Source: Mycolicibacter senuensis (GTDB taxonomy: Bacteria; Actinomycetota; Actinomycetes; Mycobacteriales; Mycobacteriaceae). From it: 64,000 bases of DNA. The notes beneath the pieces were generated by a model. That model was not told the DNA's origin and searched no databases. It saw only the letters and a list, made by a program, of their open reading frames with translations. The stretch spans positions 62,001-126,000 of the forward strand of contig NZ_LQPS01000036.1 of assembly GCF_002101885.1 (NCBI RefSeq), read 5' to 3'. The translations under genes and the position numbers were made by a program. Below are positions 52,521 through 61,904 of this stretch, piece after piece. Numbering within the stretch: position 1 is the first letter of the stretch; each line of letters opens with the position of its first letter.

Positions 52521-53486
52521 CTACCCTAAATGCGGGTAGCAGGCCCGGATCCGCTCGATCCACCACTGCTGCCGCTGCGGTGAGGCGGCCAGGGCGTGCA
52601 GCCGGGCCGGGTCCGGGGTCACCGGCTGCACCGGCAGGTAACCGTCGGTCGGTGGCTGGGCGGGATCGGTCACATCCTCGACGAACAGCGACCCGGTGCC
52701 GAGCCCGCAGGCGTGCGGTAGCTCCGGCAGTGCCGCCGCGGCGTGCAGACCGGCGGCGATGCCGACCGCGGAGTCGATGGCGCTGGAGATCACCACCGGG
52801 ATACCGATCTGGCCGGCGATCTGCAGCAGCGCCGAAATGCCGCCCAGCGGTGCGACTTTGAGCACGGCGATGTCGGCGGCGCCGGCTCTCGCGACGGCCA
52901 GCGGGTCGTCAGCTTTGCGGATGCTCTCATCGGCGGCCACCGGAATGTCGATGCGGCGCCGCAGTTCTGCGAGTTCGGCGATGGTGGCGCACGGTTGTTC
53001 GAGATATTCCAGCGGGCCGGTGGCGGTCAGTGCGCGCGCCGCCTGCACGGCCTGCTCGACGCTCCAGCCGCCGTTGGCGTCGACCCGCACGGTCGGAATC
53101 AGGGCGCGGACGGCCTCGACCCGGGCGAGGTCGTCGGCCAAGGTCTGGCTGGGTTCGGCGACCTTCACCTTGGCGGTGTCGGCGCCGGGAAACCGGGCCA
53201 GCACCTCGGGCACCCGCTCGGCGTCGACGGCGGGCACCGTGGCGTTGATCGGGATGCGGTCGCGGCTCGCCGGCGGCGGCGGCTGGTAGGCGCCCTCGAT
53301 GGCAGCGGCCAGCCAGTGCGCCGCCTCGGGCGGCTGATACTCGGGGAAGGCGCCGAACTCGCCCCAGCCCGCCGGGCCGTGGATCAACGCAAGCTCGCGA
53401 ACGGTGATGCCGCGAAACCGCACCCGCATCGGCAGGGCGACGACATGCACGCGGTCCAGCAGATCCTGCAGCGAAGGTTGCGGCAT
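52521..53486 (-). CDS. menC: o-Succinylbenzoate synthase MenC
   Basis: The 321-residue enolase-superfamily enzyme dehydrates SHCHC to o-succinylbenzoate. The catalytic lysine lies in TAKVKVAEP. The metal ligands are Asp in VRVDANGGW, Glu in LEYLEQPC, and Asp in VAADESIRK, and the second lysine is in IAVLKVAPLGG. The length suits the short actinobacterial MenC (Rv0553). It is divergent from the neighbouring hydrolase gene, with 19 bp between starts. Confidence 0.94.
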   Translation of the reverse strand: MPQPSLQDLLDRVHVVALPMRVRFRGITVRELALIHGPAGWGEFGAFPEYQPPEAAHWLAAAIEGAYQPPPPASRDRIPINATVPAVDAERVPEVLARFPGADTAKVKVAEPSQTLADDLARVEAVRALIPTVRVDANGGWSVEQAVQAARALTATGPLEYLEQPCATIAELAELRRRIDIPVAADESIRKADDPLAVARAGAADIAVLKVAPLGGISALLQIAGQIGIPVVISSAIDSAVGIAAGLHAAAALPELPHACGLGTGSLFVEDVTDPAQPPTDGYLPVQPVTPDPARLHALAASPQRQQWWIERIRACYPHLG

Positions 53487-53505
53487 ACCGGTAGGTTCTC
53501 AGATC

Positions 53506-54585
53506 ATGCGGACGGGCGCGGAACCGTCGGTCGGCCTCGGTGTGGCCGCCGCCCTCGACGCGCTGGTCGCCGCCCCGATACCGCTGCTGTCATCGCTCGG
53601 TTCGCCGGAGCACTACGCGACGGCTTCGGCCGAACTCGATGCCGCCGCCGGCTACTACCGCGACGCCGGCTGGCTCGACGATCCGCGACGCCGGCACCGC
53701 AGCCCCACCGAGCCCGCCCACCTGCAGATCGCCCGCCTGCCAGGCCGGCAACAGGGGATCGAGGTCGCCTGGTTCGACAGCGGGTGGCGGCCCGAGACCG
53801 GCGAGCCCGGCGCCGGGCGCTGGCGCTCGCTGCGCGCCAACGAACGCGTACCGGTCCGGCTGCTGCGCCACCCCGGCGGCCCCCGGCCCTGGCTCATCGC
53901 GGTTCATGGGCAGAGTATGGGACGACCGAGCGACATCAAGATGCTGCGCGTGCGCCGGCTGCATCAGCAACTCGGCATCAACGTTGCGCTCCCGGTGCTC
54001 CCGCTGCATGGCTTGCGCGCCGACGGATTCTCCCCCGCACGGCAGTTCGCCTCCAACGTGTTCGCCACGAACAACGTGCTGGGGCTCACCCAGGCGGTGT
54101 GGGACATCCGCCGGCTGCTGGGATGGCTGCGCAACGTCCAACAGGCACCCGCGGTCGGCGTGCTCGGCGTGTCCCTGGGCGCCTACGTCAGCAGCCTGCT
54201 GTCGACGCTCGAGGGCGAGCTGGCCAGCCTGATCGCGGTCGTGCCGACGAGCGACCTGGCCGCCTCGATGCGCGAGGCGGCGCCGGTCACACCCGCGAAA
54301 AGACGGTGGCACCGCCGGATACATGACCATCGCTCAGCGCTGGTGCACCGGGTCGTCTCCCCGCTTGCGGCGCCCTGCCTCGTTCCCCACCAGCGGCGCC
54401 ACATCGTGGCCGGCCAGGTCGACCGGATCGCCCCGCCGCGCGGTGCTGCCCAACTCTGGCGGCACTGGGACGAGCCCTCGATCGCATGGCGGCCGCGCGG
54501 TCACGTCACCGCATGGCGCGGGGCGGACTACGACGACCACATCGCCTCGGTCCTGGCCGCCGATGGGCTACGACACAGGCCGTGA
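53506..54585 (+). CDS. Alpha/beta hydrolase
   Basis: The 359-residue protein has a C-terminal alpha/beta hydrolase core: WLIAVHGQSMGRP, the nucleophile elbow in GVLGVSLGAYVSSLL, Asp near AGQVDRIAPP, and His in RPRGHVTAWRG. The N-terminal 110 residues are less conserved. It is probably a carboxylesterase or lipase-like enzyme. Placement next to a WS/DGAT gene (18 bp) suggests a role in neutral-lipid turnover. The ATG is 8 nt after TAGGTT. Confidence 0.82.
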   Translation: MRTGAEPSVGLGVAAALDALVAAPIPLLSSLGSPEHYATASAELDAAAGYYRDAGWLDDPRRRHRSPTEPAHLQIARLPGRQQGIEVAWFDSGWRPETGEPGAGRWRSLRANERVPVRLLRHPGGPRPWLIAVHGQSMGRPSDIKMLRVRRLHQQLGINVALPVLPLHGLRADGFSPARQFASNVFATNNVLGLTQAVWDIRRLLGWLRNVQQAPAVGVLGVSLGAYVSSLLSTLEGELASLIAVVPTSDLAASMREAAPVTPAKRRWHRRIHDHRSALVHRVVSPLAAPCLVPHQRRHIVAGQVDRIAPPRGAAQLWRHWDEPSIAWRPRGHVTAWRGADYDDHIASVLAADGLRHRP

Positions 54586-54603
54586 GGAACCGGAGGAGAG
54601 ACG

Positions 54604-56073
54604 TTGCGCCAACTGTCCAGCGCTGATTGGACGATGGTTTCACTCGACAGTGCGGCCGCCCACAACACCATCGGCATCGTCGGCATCTACGACCCTTCAA
54701 CACGCAATGGGCCCCGCAAGGGGTCGCGTCGTGGGCCAGTCAGCTACGAAGAGGTGCTGGCCTACGTCGAGGCCCACCTGCACGTCGCCGAGAGCTTCCG
54801 GGAGCGGCTCGTCCATGTGCCGTTCGGCGCCGATCGGCCGTGGTGGATCCGGGACGGCGCGTTCGACCTCGAGTACCACGTACGGCACATCGCGCTGCCC
54901 CGGCCCGGAAGCTGGCGGCAGCTGTGCACCCAGATCGCCCGTATCCACGCCCGGCCGCTCGATCTGGCTCGGCCGCCCTGGGAGCTGTACCTGATCGACG
55001 GGCTGGACGGCGTCGGCCACGTGCCCAAGGGCGCCTTCGCGGTGTTCCTGCGGGTGCATCACGCCGCCATCGATGGTGTCGCCGGCGCCGAGATACTCAC
55101 CGCGCTGCACACCCACGAGCCCGACGGGGAACCGCCGCCGGCACCCGAGGGCTACCACTGGGAACCCGACGCCGTCCCGTCCGACGTCGCACTGCTGAGC
55201 CGGGCCGCGCTGCACGGCGTCAGTTGGCCCTTCGGCGTGCTGGGGCAGGTCGGCAAGGTAGCGCGCCAGGTGCCGATGCTGCTGTCCGACAACCGCGACC
55301 CCGACCTCACCTCGCCCGCGTCGCTGCCGCAGGCGACCCGCTTCAACCAGGTGGTGTCACCCCATCGCGTGTTCGGCACCGCCTACACCACGCTCGACGT
55401 CCTCAAGGAGATCCGCACGGCCCTGCCGGACGCCAAGATCAACGACGTCGGCCTGGCCGTCGTCGGCGGAGCCATCCGCCGCTACCTGCTCGACAAGGAC
55501 GAGTTGCCCGACGAGGCGATGGTGGCGATGATGCCGATCTCGATCCGGCCGACCAACACCCGCACCCACGGCGACGCCGCCGGGACCAGCGGCAACGAGT
55601 ACTCGGTGGCGCCCATCACGATGGCCACCGACGAGACCGACCCGCTGCGGCGGCTGGCGCGCATCGTGACCTCGACCGCGCACGTCAAGGAAGCCGGCGC
55701 CCACCCCGTCCGCACGCTCATCGAGATGTCGGAGGAGGCGCTCGGCGGACTGATGGGCACGGTGCAGCGGGCGGCGGTGCGCGCGCTGAGCCGGCGCGGG
55801 CGCGCCGTGGCCGCCCACACCCTGGTGAGCAACGTCCCCGGACCGTTGACGCCGATGTACTTCTGCGGAGCGCAGATGGTCGACACCACCGGCCTCGGCC
55901 CGGTCCTCGACGGCATGGGCCTCAACAACGGGATCGGTAGCTACGGCAACCGCGTGACCTTCTGCTTCACCGCCGACCGCGCCGCCCTCCCCGACCCCGA
56001 GGTTTACGAACAGTGCCTGCGCGACGCCGTCGACGAGCTGCTCGCCGCGGCGCGCGCCCGCACCGGCAGTTGA
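54604..56073 (+). CDS. Wax ester synthase/diacylglycerol acyltransferase (WS/DGAT)
   Basis: The 489-residue acyltransferase makes triacylglycerol or wax esters from acyl-CoA. The catalytic HHxxxDG motif is at 152-158 (VHHAAIDGVAG), preceded by PLDLARPPWELYLIDGL. The C-terminal domain (WES_acyltransf C-terminal) carries ISIRPTNTRTHGDAAGTSGNEY and LVSNVPGPLTPMYFCGA. The start is a TTG following GGAGGAGAG, a rare start codon but with a strong ribosome binding site. It is in operon with the hydrolase. Confidence 0.92.
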   Translation: MRQLSSADWTMVSLDSAAAHNTIGIVGIYDPSTRNGPRKGSRRGPVSYEEVLAYVEAHLHVAESFRERLVHVPFGADRPWWIRDGAFDLEYHVRHIALPRPGSWRQLCTQIARIHARPLDLARPPWELYLIDGLDGVGHVPKGAFAVFLRVHHAAIDGVAGAEILTALHTHEPDGEPPPAPEGYHWEPDAVPSDVALLSRAALHGVSWPFGVLGQVGKVARQVPMLLSDNRDPDLTSPASLPQATRFNQVVSPHRVFGTAYTTLDVLKEIRTALPDAKINDVGLAVVGGAIRRYLLDKDELPDEAMVAMMPISIRPTNTRTHGDAAGTSGNEYSVAPITMATDETDPLRRLARIVTSTAHVKEAGAHPVRTLIEMSEEALGGLMGTVQRAAVRALSRRGRAVAAHTLVSNVPGPLTPMYFCGAQMVDTTGLGPVLDGMGLNNGIGSYGNRVTFCFTADRAALPDPEVYEQCLRDAVDELLAAARARTGS

Positions 56074-56126
56074 GGCCCGGCGAGATCGGCGCGCCAGCGG
56101 TTGCGGTGGGCGCGGCCCGGACGATT

Positions 56127-56140
56127 TGCAACACGTTCTA
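56127..56140. promoter_or_regulatory. KstR-type operator upstream of fadD8
   Basis: TGCAACACGTTCTA fits the established KstR motif TnnAACnnGTTnnA exactly. It overlaps the -10 of fadD8 (TAGTCT, 56139-56144), which lies 6 nt before the ATG. Repression by the cholesterol-catabolism regulator KstR is therefore plausible. Confidence 0.55.
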
Positions 56141-56150
56141 GTCTGGCCAG

Positions 56151-57755
56151 ATGGACGACCACCAACCGTTGCGCAACCCCGTTCACATGGGCCACCTGCT
56201 GGCCGGCGCGCTCAAACGCCACCGCGACACCCCGGTGCTGTTCCTCGGCGATACCACGCTGACCGGCGGCCAGTTGGCCGACAAGATCAGCCAGTACATC
56301 CAGGCCTTCGAGGCGCTGGGCGCCGGAACCGGCACTGCGGTCGGGTTGCTGTCGCTGAACCGCCCCGAGGTGTTGATGATCATCGGCGCCGGGCAGACCA
56401 TGGGTTACCGGCGTACCGCCCTGCACCCGCTGGGTTCGCTGGACGACCACGCCTACGTGCTCGCCGACGCCGGGATCTCCACGCTGATCATCGACCCCAA
56501 CCCGGCGTTCGTCGAACGCGCGGTGGGCCTGCTGGAGAAGGTCGAGTCGCTGACCCAGATCCTGACCATCGGACCGGTCCCCGACGCACTGGCCGACGTG
56601 GCCAGCGACCTGTCCGCCGAGGCGGCGAAGTACCCGGTGCGCCCGCTGGTGGCCGCCGATCTGGCCCCGGATCACATCGGCGGCCTGACCTACACCGGCG
56701 GGACGACCGGGAAGCCCAAGGGCGTGATCGGCACCGTGGAATCGATCACCACCATGACGCAGATTCAGCTCGCCGAATGGGAGTGGCCCGCCAATCCGAA
56801 GTTTCTGATGTGCACCCCGCTGTCGCACGCCGGGGCGGCGTTTTTCGCCCCGACGCTGATCAAGGGCGGCCAGATGGTGGTTGCAGCGAAGTTCGATCCC
56901 GCCGAGATCCTGAAAACCATTGAGGAACAGCGGATCACCGCGACGATGCTGGTTCCGTCGATGCTCTACGCGCTGATGGACCACCCGGATTCACGCACCC
57001 GGGACCTGTCGTCGTTGGAGACGGTGTACTACGGCGCGTCGGCGATCAACCCGGTGCGCCTCGCCGAGGCGATCGAGCGGTTCGGGCCGATCTTCGCCCA
57101 GTACTACGGACAGTCCGAAGCGCCGATGGTGATCACCTACCTGGCCAAGGGCGACCACGACGAGAAGCGGCTCACCTCCTGCGGACGCCCGACACTGTTC
57201 GCCCGCACCGCGCTGCTGGGCGCGGACGGCCAACCGGTGGCCCAGGGCGAGGTCGGCGAGATCTGCGTCGGCGGGCCCCTGCTGTCCGGCGGGTACTGGA
57301 ACCTGCCCGAGGCGACCGCGGAGACGTTCCGGGACGGCTGGATGCACACCGGCGACATGGCCCGCGAGGACGAGGACGGGTTCTGGTTCATCGTCGACCG
57401 GGTCAAGGACATGATCGTCACCGGCGGCTTCAACGTGTTCCCCCGCGAAGTCGAAGACGTGGTGGCCGAGCACTCCTCGGTGGCGCAGGTGTGTGTGATC
57501 GGCGCCCCGGACGACAAGTGGGGTGAGGCGGTGACCGCGGTGGTGGTGTTGCGCGCCGAGGCGCCCCGCGACGACGACGCGATCGCGGCGATGACCGCCG
57601 AGATCCAGGACGCGGTCAAGGAACGCAAGGGCTCGGTGCAATCGCCCAAACGTGTGGTCGTGGTCGACGCCCTGCCGGTGACCGCGTTGGGCAAGCCGGA
57701 CAAGAAGGCCGTCCGCGCCCAGTTCTGGCAGGGAACCGACCGCGCCATCGGGTAG
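56151..57755 (+). CDS. fadD8: Fatty-acyl-CoA synthetase FadD8
   Basis: The 534-residue adenylate-forming enzyme has the AMP-binding loop YTGGTTGKPKG, YYGQSEAP, GWMHTGDMAREDEDGFWFIVDRVKDMIVTGGFNVFPREVE, and the catalytic lysine in LPVTALGKPDKK. It activates a carboxylic acid to its CoA ester. Its position next to menB matches Rv0551c. It is leaderless from TAGTCT. The KstR-like operator suggests a sterol- or lipid-derived substrate. Confidence 0.93.
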   Translation: MDDHQPLRNPVHMGHLLAGALKRHRDTPVLFLGDTTLTGGQLADKISQYIQAFEALGAGTGTAVGLLSLNRPEVLMIIGAGQTMGYRRTALHPLGSLDDHAYVLADAGISTLIIDPNPAFVERAVGLLEKVESLTQILTIGPVPDALADVASDLSAEAAKYPVRPLVAADLAPDHIGGLTYTGGTTGKPKGVIGTVESITTMTQIQLAEWEWPANPKFLMCTPLSHAGAAFFAPTLIKGGQMVVAAKFDPAEILKTIEEQRITATMLVPSMLYALMDHPDSRTRDLSSLETVYYGASAINPVRLAEAIERFGPIFAQYYGQSEAPMVITYLAKGDHDEKRLTSCGRPTLFARTALLGADGQPVAQGEVGEICVGGPLLSGGYWNLPEATAETFRDGWMHTGDMAREDEDGFWFIVDRVKDMIVTGGFNVFPREVEDVVAEHSSVAQVCVIGAPDDKWGEAVTAVVVLRAEAPRDDDAIAAMTAEIQDAVKERKGSVQSPKRVVVVDALPVTALGKPDKKAVRAQFWQGTDRAIG

Positions 57756-57790
57756 CGGCTGATCCGGAGCGCCCCGGTACGGTCGCAGGC

Positions 57791-58705
57791 GTGAGCAGCA
57801 ACCCTTTTGACGAGAGCATCTGGCGGCCCGTCTCGGAGTACGAACCCGGCTTCGCCGGCCTGACCGACATCACCTACCACCGGCACGTCACCGACGCCAC
57901 GGTGCGGGTGGCGTTCGACCGCCCCGAGGTGCGCAACGCGTTTCGCCCGCACACCGTCGACGAGCTCTATCAGGTCCTCGATCACGCCCGGATGTCCCCG
58001 GATGTCGGGGTGGTGCTGCTGACCGGCAACGGCCCCTCACCCAAAGACGGCGGCTGGGCGTTCTGCTCCGGCGGCGATCAGCGCATCCGCGGCCGCAGCG
58101 GCTACCAGTACGCATCCGGGGAGACCGCGGACACCGTCGATGTGGCCCGAGCCGGACGACTGCACATCCTGGAGGTGCAGCGGCTGATCCGGTTCATGCC
58201 CAAGCCGGTGATCTGCCTGGTCAACGGCTGGGCCGCCGGCGGCGGGCACAGTCTGCACGTGGTGTGCGACCTGACCCTGGCCAGCCGCGAGCACGCGAAG
58301 TTCAAGCAGACCGACGCCGACGTCGGCAGCTTCGACGGCGGCTACGGCAGCGGATATCTGGCCCGCCAGGTCGGCCAGAAGTTCGCCCGGGAGATCTTCT
58401 TTCTGGGCCGGGCCTACACCGCCGAGCAGATGCACCACATGGGCGCGGTCAACGAGGTCGTCGACCACGCGGACCTGGAGGCCACCGGGGTGCAGTGGGC
58501 GCGCGAGATCAACGGCAAATCGCCTCAGGCGCAGCGCATGCTGAAGTTCGCGTTCAACCTGCTCGACGACGGCCTGGTGGGCCAGCAGCTGTTCGCCGGC
58601 GAGGCCACCCGGCTGGCCTACATGACCGACGAGGCCGTGGAGGGCCGGGATGCGTTCCTGGAGAAGCGCGACCCGGACTGGAGCGCCTTCCCGCGTTACT
58701 TCTGA
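57791..58705 (+). CDS. menB: 1,4-Dihydroxy-2-naphthoyl-CoA synthase MenB
   Basis: The 304-residue crotonase-fold enzyme closes the second ring of menaquinone. Typical features are VRVAFDRPEVRNAFRPHTVDEL, FCSGGDQRIRG, LVNGWAAGGGHSLHVVCDLTLAS, the tyrosine/aspartate region KQTDADVGSFDGGYGS, and YTAEQMHHMGAVNEVV. It matches Rv0548c. The GTG start is 7 nt after TACGGT. Confidence 0.96.
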   Translation: MSSNPFDESIWRPVSEYEPGFAGLTDITYHRHVTDATVRVAFDRPEVRNAFRPHTVDELYQVLDHARMSPDVGVVLLTGNGPSPKDGGWAFCSGGDQRIRGRSGYQYASGETADTVDVARAGRLHILEVQRLIRFMPKPVICLVNGWAAGGGHSLHVVCDLTLASREHAKFKQTDADVGSFDGGYGSGYLARQVGQKFAREIFFLGRAYTAEQMHHMGAVNEVVDHADLEATGVQWAREINGKSPQAQRMLKFAFNLLDDGLVGQQLFAGEATRLAYMTDEAVEGRDAFLEKRDPDWSAFPRYF

Positions 58706-58802
58706 GCTCCCGCGAGACTGTAGTTGGCGTGAAGAAGTGCGAGTGAGCGTCGCGGTAACTACAGGCTCGGGGCAAACAGTTCCCCGCATAGAGTGGCTAT
58801 CC

Positions 58803-59687
58803 ATGAGCAAAAGCCCGTTACGCCGCCTGACCGACCAGCTCACGCTCGCGACCATGCGTCCCCCGGTCGCCGCACAGCTGATGCACCGGCCCGGCGCCAA
58901 GCCGATCGACCTGAGCGGCAAACGGGTGCTCGTGACCGGCGCGTCGTCGGGAATCGGGGAAGCCGGCGCCGAACAGTTCGGGGCAGCGGGCGCCACCGTG
59001 ATCGCGGTGGCTCGGCGCCAGGAGAACCTGGACGCGCTGGTCAAGCGGATCACCGACGCCGGTGGAACGGCCCACGCCATGGCCTGCGACCTGTCGGATC
59101 TGGACGCCGTCGACGCCCTGGTCAAAGACGTCGACGAGCGGTTCGACGGGGTGGACATCCTGGTCAACAACGCGGGGCGCTCCATCCGCCGGCCGCTGGC
59201 CGAATCCCTGGACCGCTGGCACGACGTGGAGCGGACCATGCAGCTCAACTACTACTCGCCGCTGCGGCTGATCCGCGGGCTCGCCCCGGCGATGCGGGTA
59301 CGCGGCGACGGCCACATCATCAACGTCGCCACCTGGGGCGTCTTCACCGACTCCTCGCCACTGTTCGCGGTGTACAACGCCTCCAAGTCGGCGCTGAGCG
59401 CGGTGAGCCGGGTCATCGACAGCGAATGGTCCCGCGACGGCGTGCTGTCCACCACGCTGTACTACCCGCTGGTGAAGACCCCGATGATCGCGCCCACCGC
59501 GGCGTTCCAGGGCAAGCCGGGACTCACCGCTGAGGAAGCCGGCGCGTGGATGATCGACGCGGCCAGGTATCGCCCGATCCGCATCGCGCCGCGGCTGGCG
59601 CTGGCGTTTCGCGCCCTGGACAATCTCAACGCCGGTTGGGCCACCGCCATCGTCAAGCGGAACCGGATCGAGCCAGTAGAGGACTGA
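58803..59687 (+). CDS. SDR family oxidoreductase (Rv0547c orthologue)
   Basis: The 294-residue classical SDR has VLVTGASSGIGEAGAEQF, ILVNNAGRSIRRP, and the YNASKSALSAVSRVI Tyr-Lys motif. The usual catalytic serine position reads NVATWGVF, a change from serine worth noting. Substrate is unknown. The ATG is 8 nt after TAGAGT. The open frame upstream adds 51 residues without similarity. It precedes the glyoxalase-like gene by 3 bp, so they are one operon. Confidence 0.88.
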   Translation: MSKSPLRRLTDQLTLATMRPPVAAQLMHRPGAKPIDLSGKRVLVTGASSGIGEAGAEQFGAAGATVIAVARRQENLDALVKRITDAGGTAHAMACDLSDLDAVDALVKDVDERFDGVDILVNNAGRSIRRPLAESLDRWHDVERTMQLNYYSPLRLIRGLAPAMRVRGDGHIINVATWGVFTDSSPLFAVYNASKSALSAVSRVIDSEWSRDGVLSTTLYYPLVKTPMIAPTAAFQGKPGLTAEEAGAWMIDAARYRPIRIAPRLALAFRALDNLNAGWATAIVKRNRIEPVED

Positions 59688-59690
59688 CTG

Positions 59691-60101
59691 ATGGAGATTT
59701 TGGCCAGCCGGGTGTTGCTCCGGCCCACCGACTATCAACGCTCACTGCGGTTCTACCGCGACGAGATCGGGCTGGCGATCGCCCGCGATTACGGCGCCGG
59801 GATGGTGTTCTACGCCGGACAGTCGCTGATCGAGCTGGCCGGCCACGGCGGCCCGGAACGTCCGGGGGCGTCGTTTCCCGGCGCGCTGTGGCTGCAGGTG
59901 CGCGACGTCGCCGCCACCCAGGCCGAACTGGAGGGCCGGGGCGTGCCGATCGCCCGCGAGGCACGCCGGGAGCCGTGGGGGCTGCATGAGATGCATGTCA
60001 CCGACCCCGACGGCGTCACGCTGATTTTCGTGGAGGTGCCCGCGAATCACCCGCTGCGCCGCGACACCCGCCAGGACAAACGGACCCGATCCGAAGATTA
60101 A
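59691..60101 (+). CDS. VOC/glyoxalase family protein (Rv0546c orthologue)
   Basis: The 136-residue protein is a single vicinal-oxygen-chelate domain with paired beta-alpha-beta units: RVLLRPTDYQRSLRFYRDEIGLAI and LWLQVRDVAATQAELEGRGV. MHVTDPDGVTLIFVEVP contains a possible metal-ligand glutamate. Metal-dependent isomerase, dioxygenase or binding roles are all possible. It follows the SDR gene directly. Confidence 0.88.
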   Translation: MEILASRVLLRPTDYQRSLRFYRDEIGLAIARDYGAGMVFYAGQSLIELAGHGGPERPGASFPGALWLQVRDVAATQAELEGRGVPIAREARREPWGLHEMHVTDPDGVTLIFVEVPANHPLRRDTRQDKRTRSED

Positions 60102-60207
60102 CGGCAGGCAAACAATTCGAAACGTCTCGGAGTACACCCGCATTTCACCAGCGTGATCGTTAGACATCGACACCGGCGGCCGTCAGAATTGACATTGTGA
60201 TTCTCTC

Positions 60208-61506
60208 GTGAGCCTTGATCTGTTCCTCCTGATCATCGTCGTGATCACGGCGCTCGGCTTCGACTTCACCAACGGGTTCCATGACACCGGCAACGCCATG
60301 GCGACGTCGATCGCCAGCGGTGCGCTCAAGCCCAAGGCCGCCGTCACCATGTCGGCCTGCCTGAACTTGATCGGCGCCTTCCTGTCGACCGCGGTCGCGG
60401 CGACCATCGCCAAGGGACTGGTGGACGCGCACCTGGTGACCCTGGAACTCGTTTTCGCCGGCCTGGTCGGCGGCATCGTGTGGAACCTGCTGACCTGGCT
60501 GCTGGGCATCCCGTCGAGTTCCTCGCATGCCCTGATCGGCGGCATCGTGGGCGCGATGATCGCCGCCGTCGGCACGCACGGGGTGATCTGGAGCGGCGTG
60601 GTATCCAAGGTGCTGGTTCCCGCCGTGGTGGCCACCGTGATCGCCACCTTGATCGCCTCCGTCGGCACCTGGCTGGTGTACCGCATCACCCGCAACGTGG
60701 ACGAGACGAAATCCGAGAAGGTGTTCCAGCGCGGCCAGATCGGCTCGGCCGCGTTGGTGTCGTTGGCGCACGGCACCAACGACGCCCAGAAGACCATGGG
60801 CGTGATCTTCCTGGCCCTGATGTCCTACGGCGCGGTCAGCACGTCGGCGACGCTGCCGCCGCTGTGGGTGATCGTCAGCTGTGCGCTCGCGATGGCGGCC
60901 GGCACCTACACCGGGGGCTGGCGCATCATCCGCACCCTGGGCAAGGGCCTGGTCGAGATCAAGCCGCCGCAAGGCATGGCCGCCGAGTCGGCCGCCGCCT
61001 CGGTCATCTTGCTGTCCAGCCACTTCGGTTACTCGCTGTCCACCACTCAGGTCGCGACCGGGTCGGTGCTGGGCAGCGGCGTCGGTAAACCGGGCGCCGA
61101 GGTGCGCTGGAGTGTCGCCGGGCGGATGGTGTCGGCCTGGCTGGTGACGCTGCCGATGGCCGGCGGTGTGGGCGCCGGCGCGTACGGCATCGTGCACGGC
61201 ATCGGCGGCTACCTCGGGATCGCCGTCGGCGTGACGCTGCTGATCACCGCGGTGCTGGCGATCTGGCTGCGGTCGCGCCGGGCACGCGTCGACCACCGCA
61301 ACGTCAACGCCGAATGGGAGGGCAGCCTGACCGGCGGCCTGTCCGCGCCGGCCGCCCCCATACCGGCCGTCCAGCTACCGGACCCGGCGGATGGCCCGCT
61401 CGTCGAGCAGGCCCTGCGGTCGGCGTTCGAGACCGGCCCCGAGGCACCGCAGCTGACCATCGTTCCGACTGGCGAGGCCAGCACGCGCGAAACCGTGCGC
61501 TCATGA
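60208..61506 (+). CDS. pitA: Low-affinity inorganic phosphate transporter PitA
   Basis: The 432-residue membrane protein has ten or more helices and both PiT signature repeats: GFDFTNGFHDTGNAMATSIASGAL near the N-terminus and LVSLAHGTNDAQKTMGVIFLAL in the middle. A cytoplasmic tail of about 70 residues follows. It imports metal-phosphate with protons. The position matches Rv0545c. The GTG start lies after a sequence without a strong ribosome site. Confidence 0.94.
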   Translation: MSLDLFLLIIVVITALGFDFTNGFHDTGNAMATSIASGALKPKAAVTMSACLNLIGAFLSTAVAATIAKGLVDAHLVTLELVFAGLVGGIVWNLLTWLLGIPSSSSHALIGGIVGAMIAAVGTHGVIWSGVVSKVLVPAVVATVIATLIASVGTWLVYRITRNVDETKSEKVFQRGQIGSAALVSLAHGTNDAQKTMGVIFLALMSYGAVSTSATLPPLWVIVSCALAMAAGTYTGGWRIIRTLGKGLVEIKPPQGMAAESAAASVILLSSHFGYSLSTTQVATGSVLGSGVGKPGAEVRWSVAGRMVSAWLVTLPMAGGVGAGAYGIVHGIGGYLGIAVGVTLLITAVLAIWLRSRRARVDHRNVNAEWEGSLTGGLSAPAAPIPAVQLPDPADGPLVEQALRSAFETGPEAPQLTIVPTGEASTRETVRS

Positions 61507-61787
61507 ACGAGTGGTTCAACTACGCCGCCACCCTGAAAATCCTGGTCTTCGGGCTGCTGGTCGGCGCCGCGCTGCCCGCGCTGTTCGCGGTCGCGACCCG
61601 AATCAATGTCGCCGCCAACAACGGTGGTGTCGGCGGCGTCGGCGTCCGGCGCCCGCTGCTGATCGCGGTCAGCTGGACGATTTTCCTGTTGGTGCTGGTC
61701 GTGGCGGTCGTCGGGGTGCTGTTCGTCGCCCGCGACTTCCTGGGACATCACTTCGGCTGGTACTTGCTGGGAGCCGAGCCGAAGTAG
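61503..61787 (+). CDS. Small membrane protein (Rv0544c orthologue)
   Basis: The 94-residue protein has two membrane helices (LKILVFGLLVGAALPALFAVATRI and LLIAVSWTIFLLVLVVAVVGVLFVA). The ATG overlaps the pitA stop (ATGA), and the pair is conserved in mycobacteria, so it may be an accessory of PitA. No known domain is recognised. Confidence 0.85.
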   Translation: MNEWFNYAATLKILVFGLLVGAALPALFAVATRINVAANNGGVGGVGVRRPLLIAVSWTIFLLVLVVAVVGVLFVARDFLGHHFGWYLLGAEPK

Positions 61788-61904
61788 TTCGGTTCGACTC
61801 GACGAGGCTGCGGCGGCCGACGTGCGCGCACCGGCGTTCCAGCTGAACACCCGTAATATCGGTGCCGACATGTCCGGGCGGCGACGCGGGAAGGTTGAGG
61901 CGGT

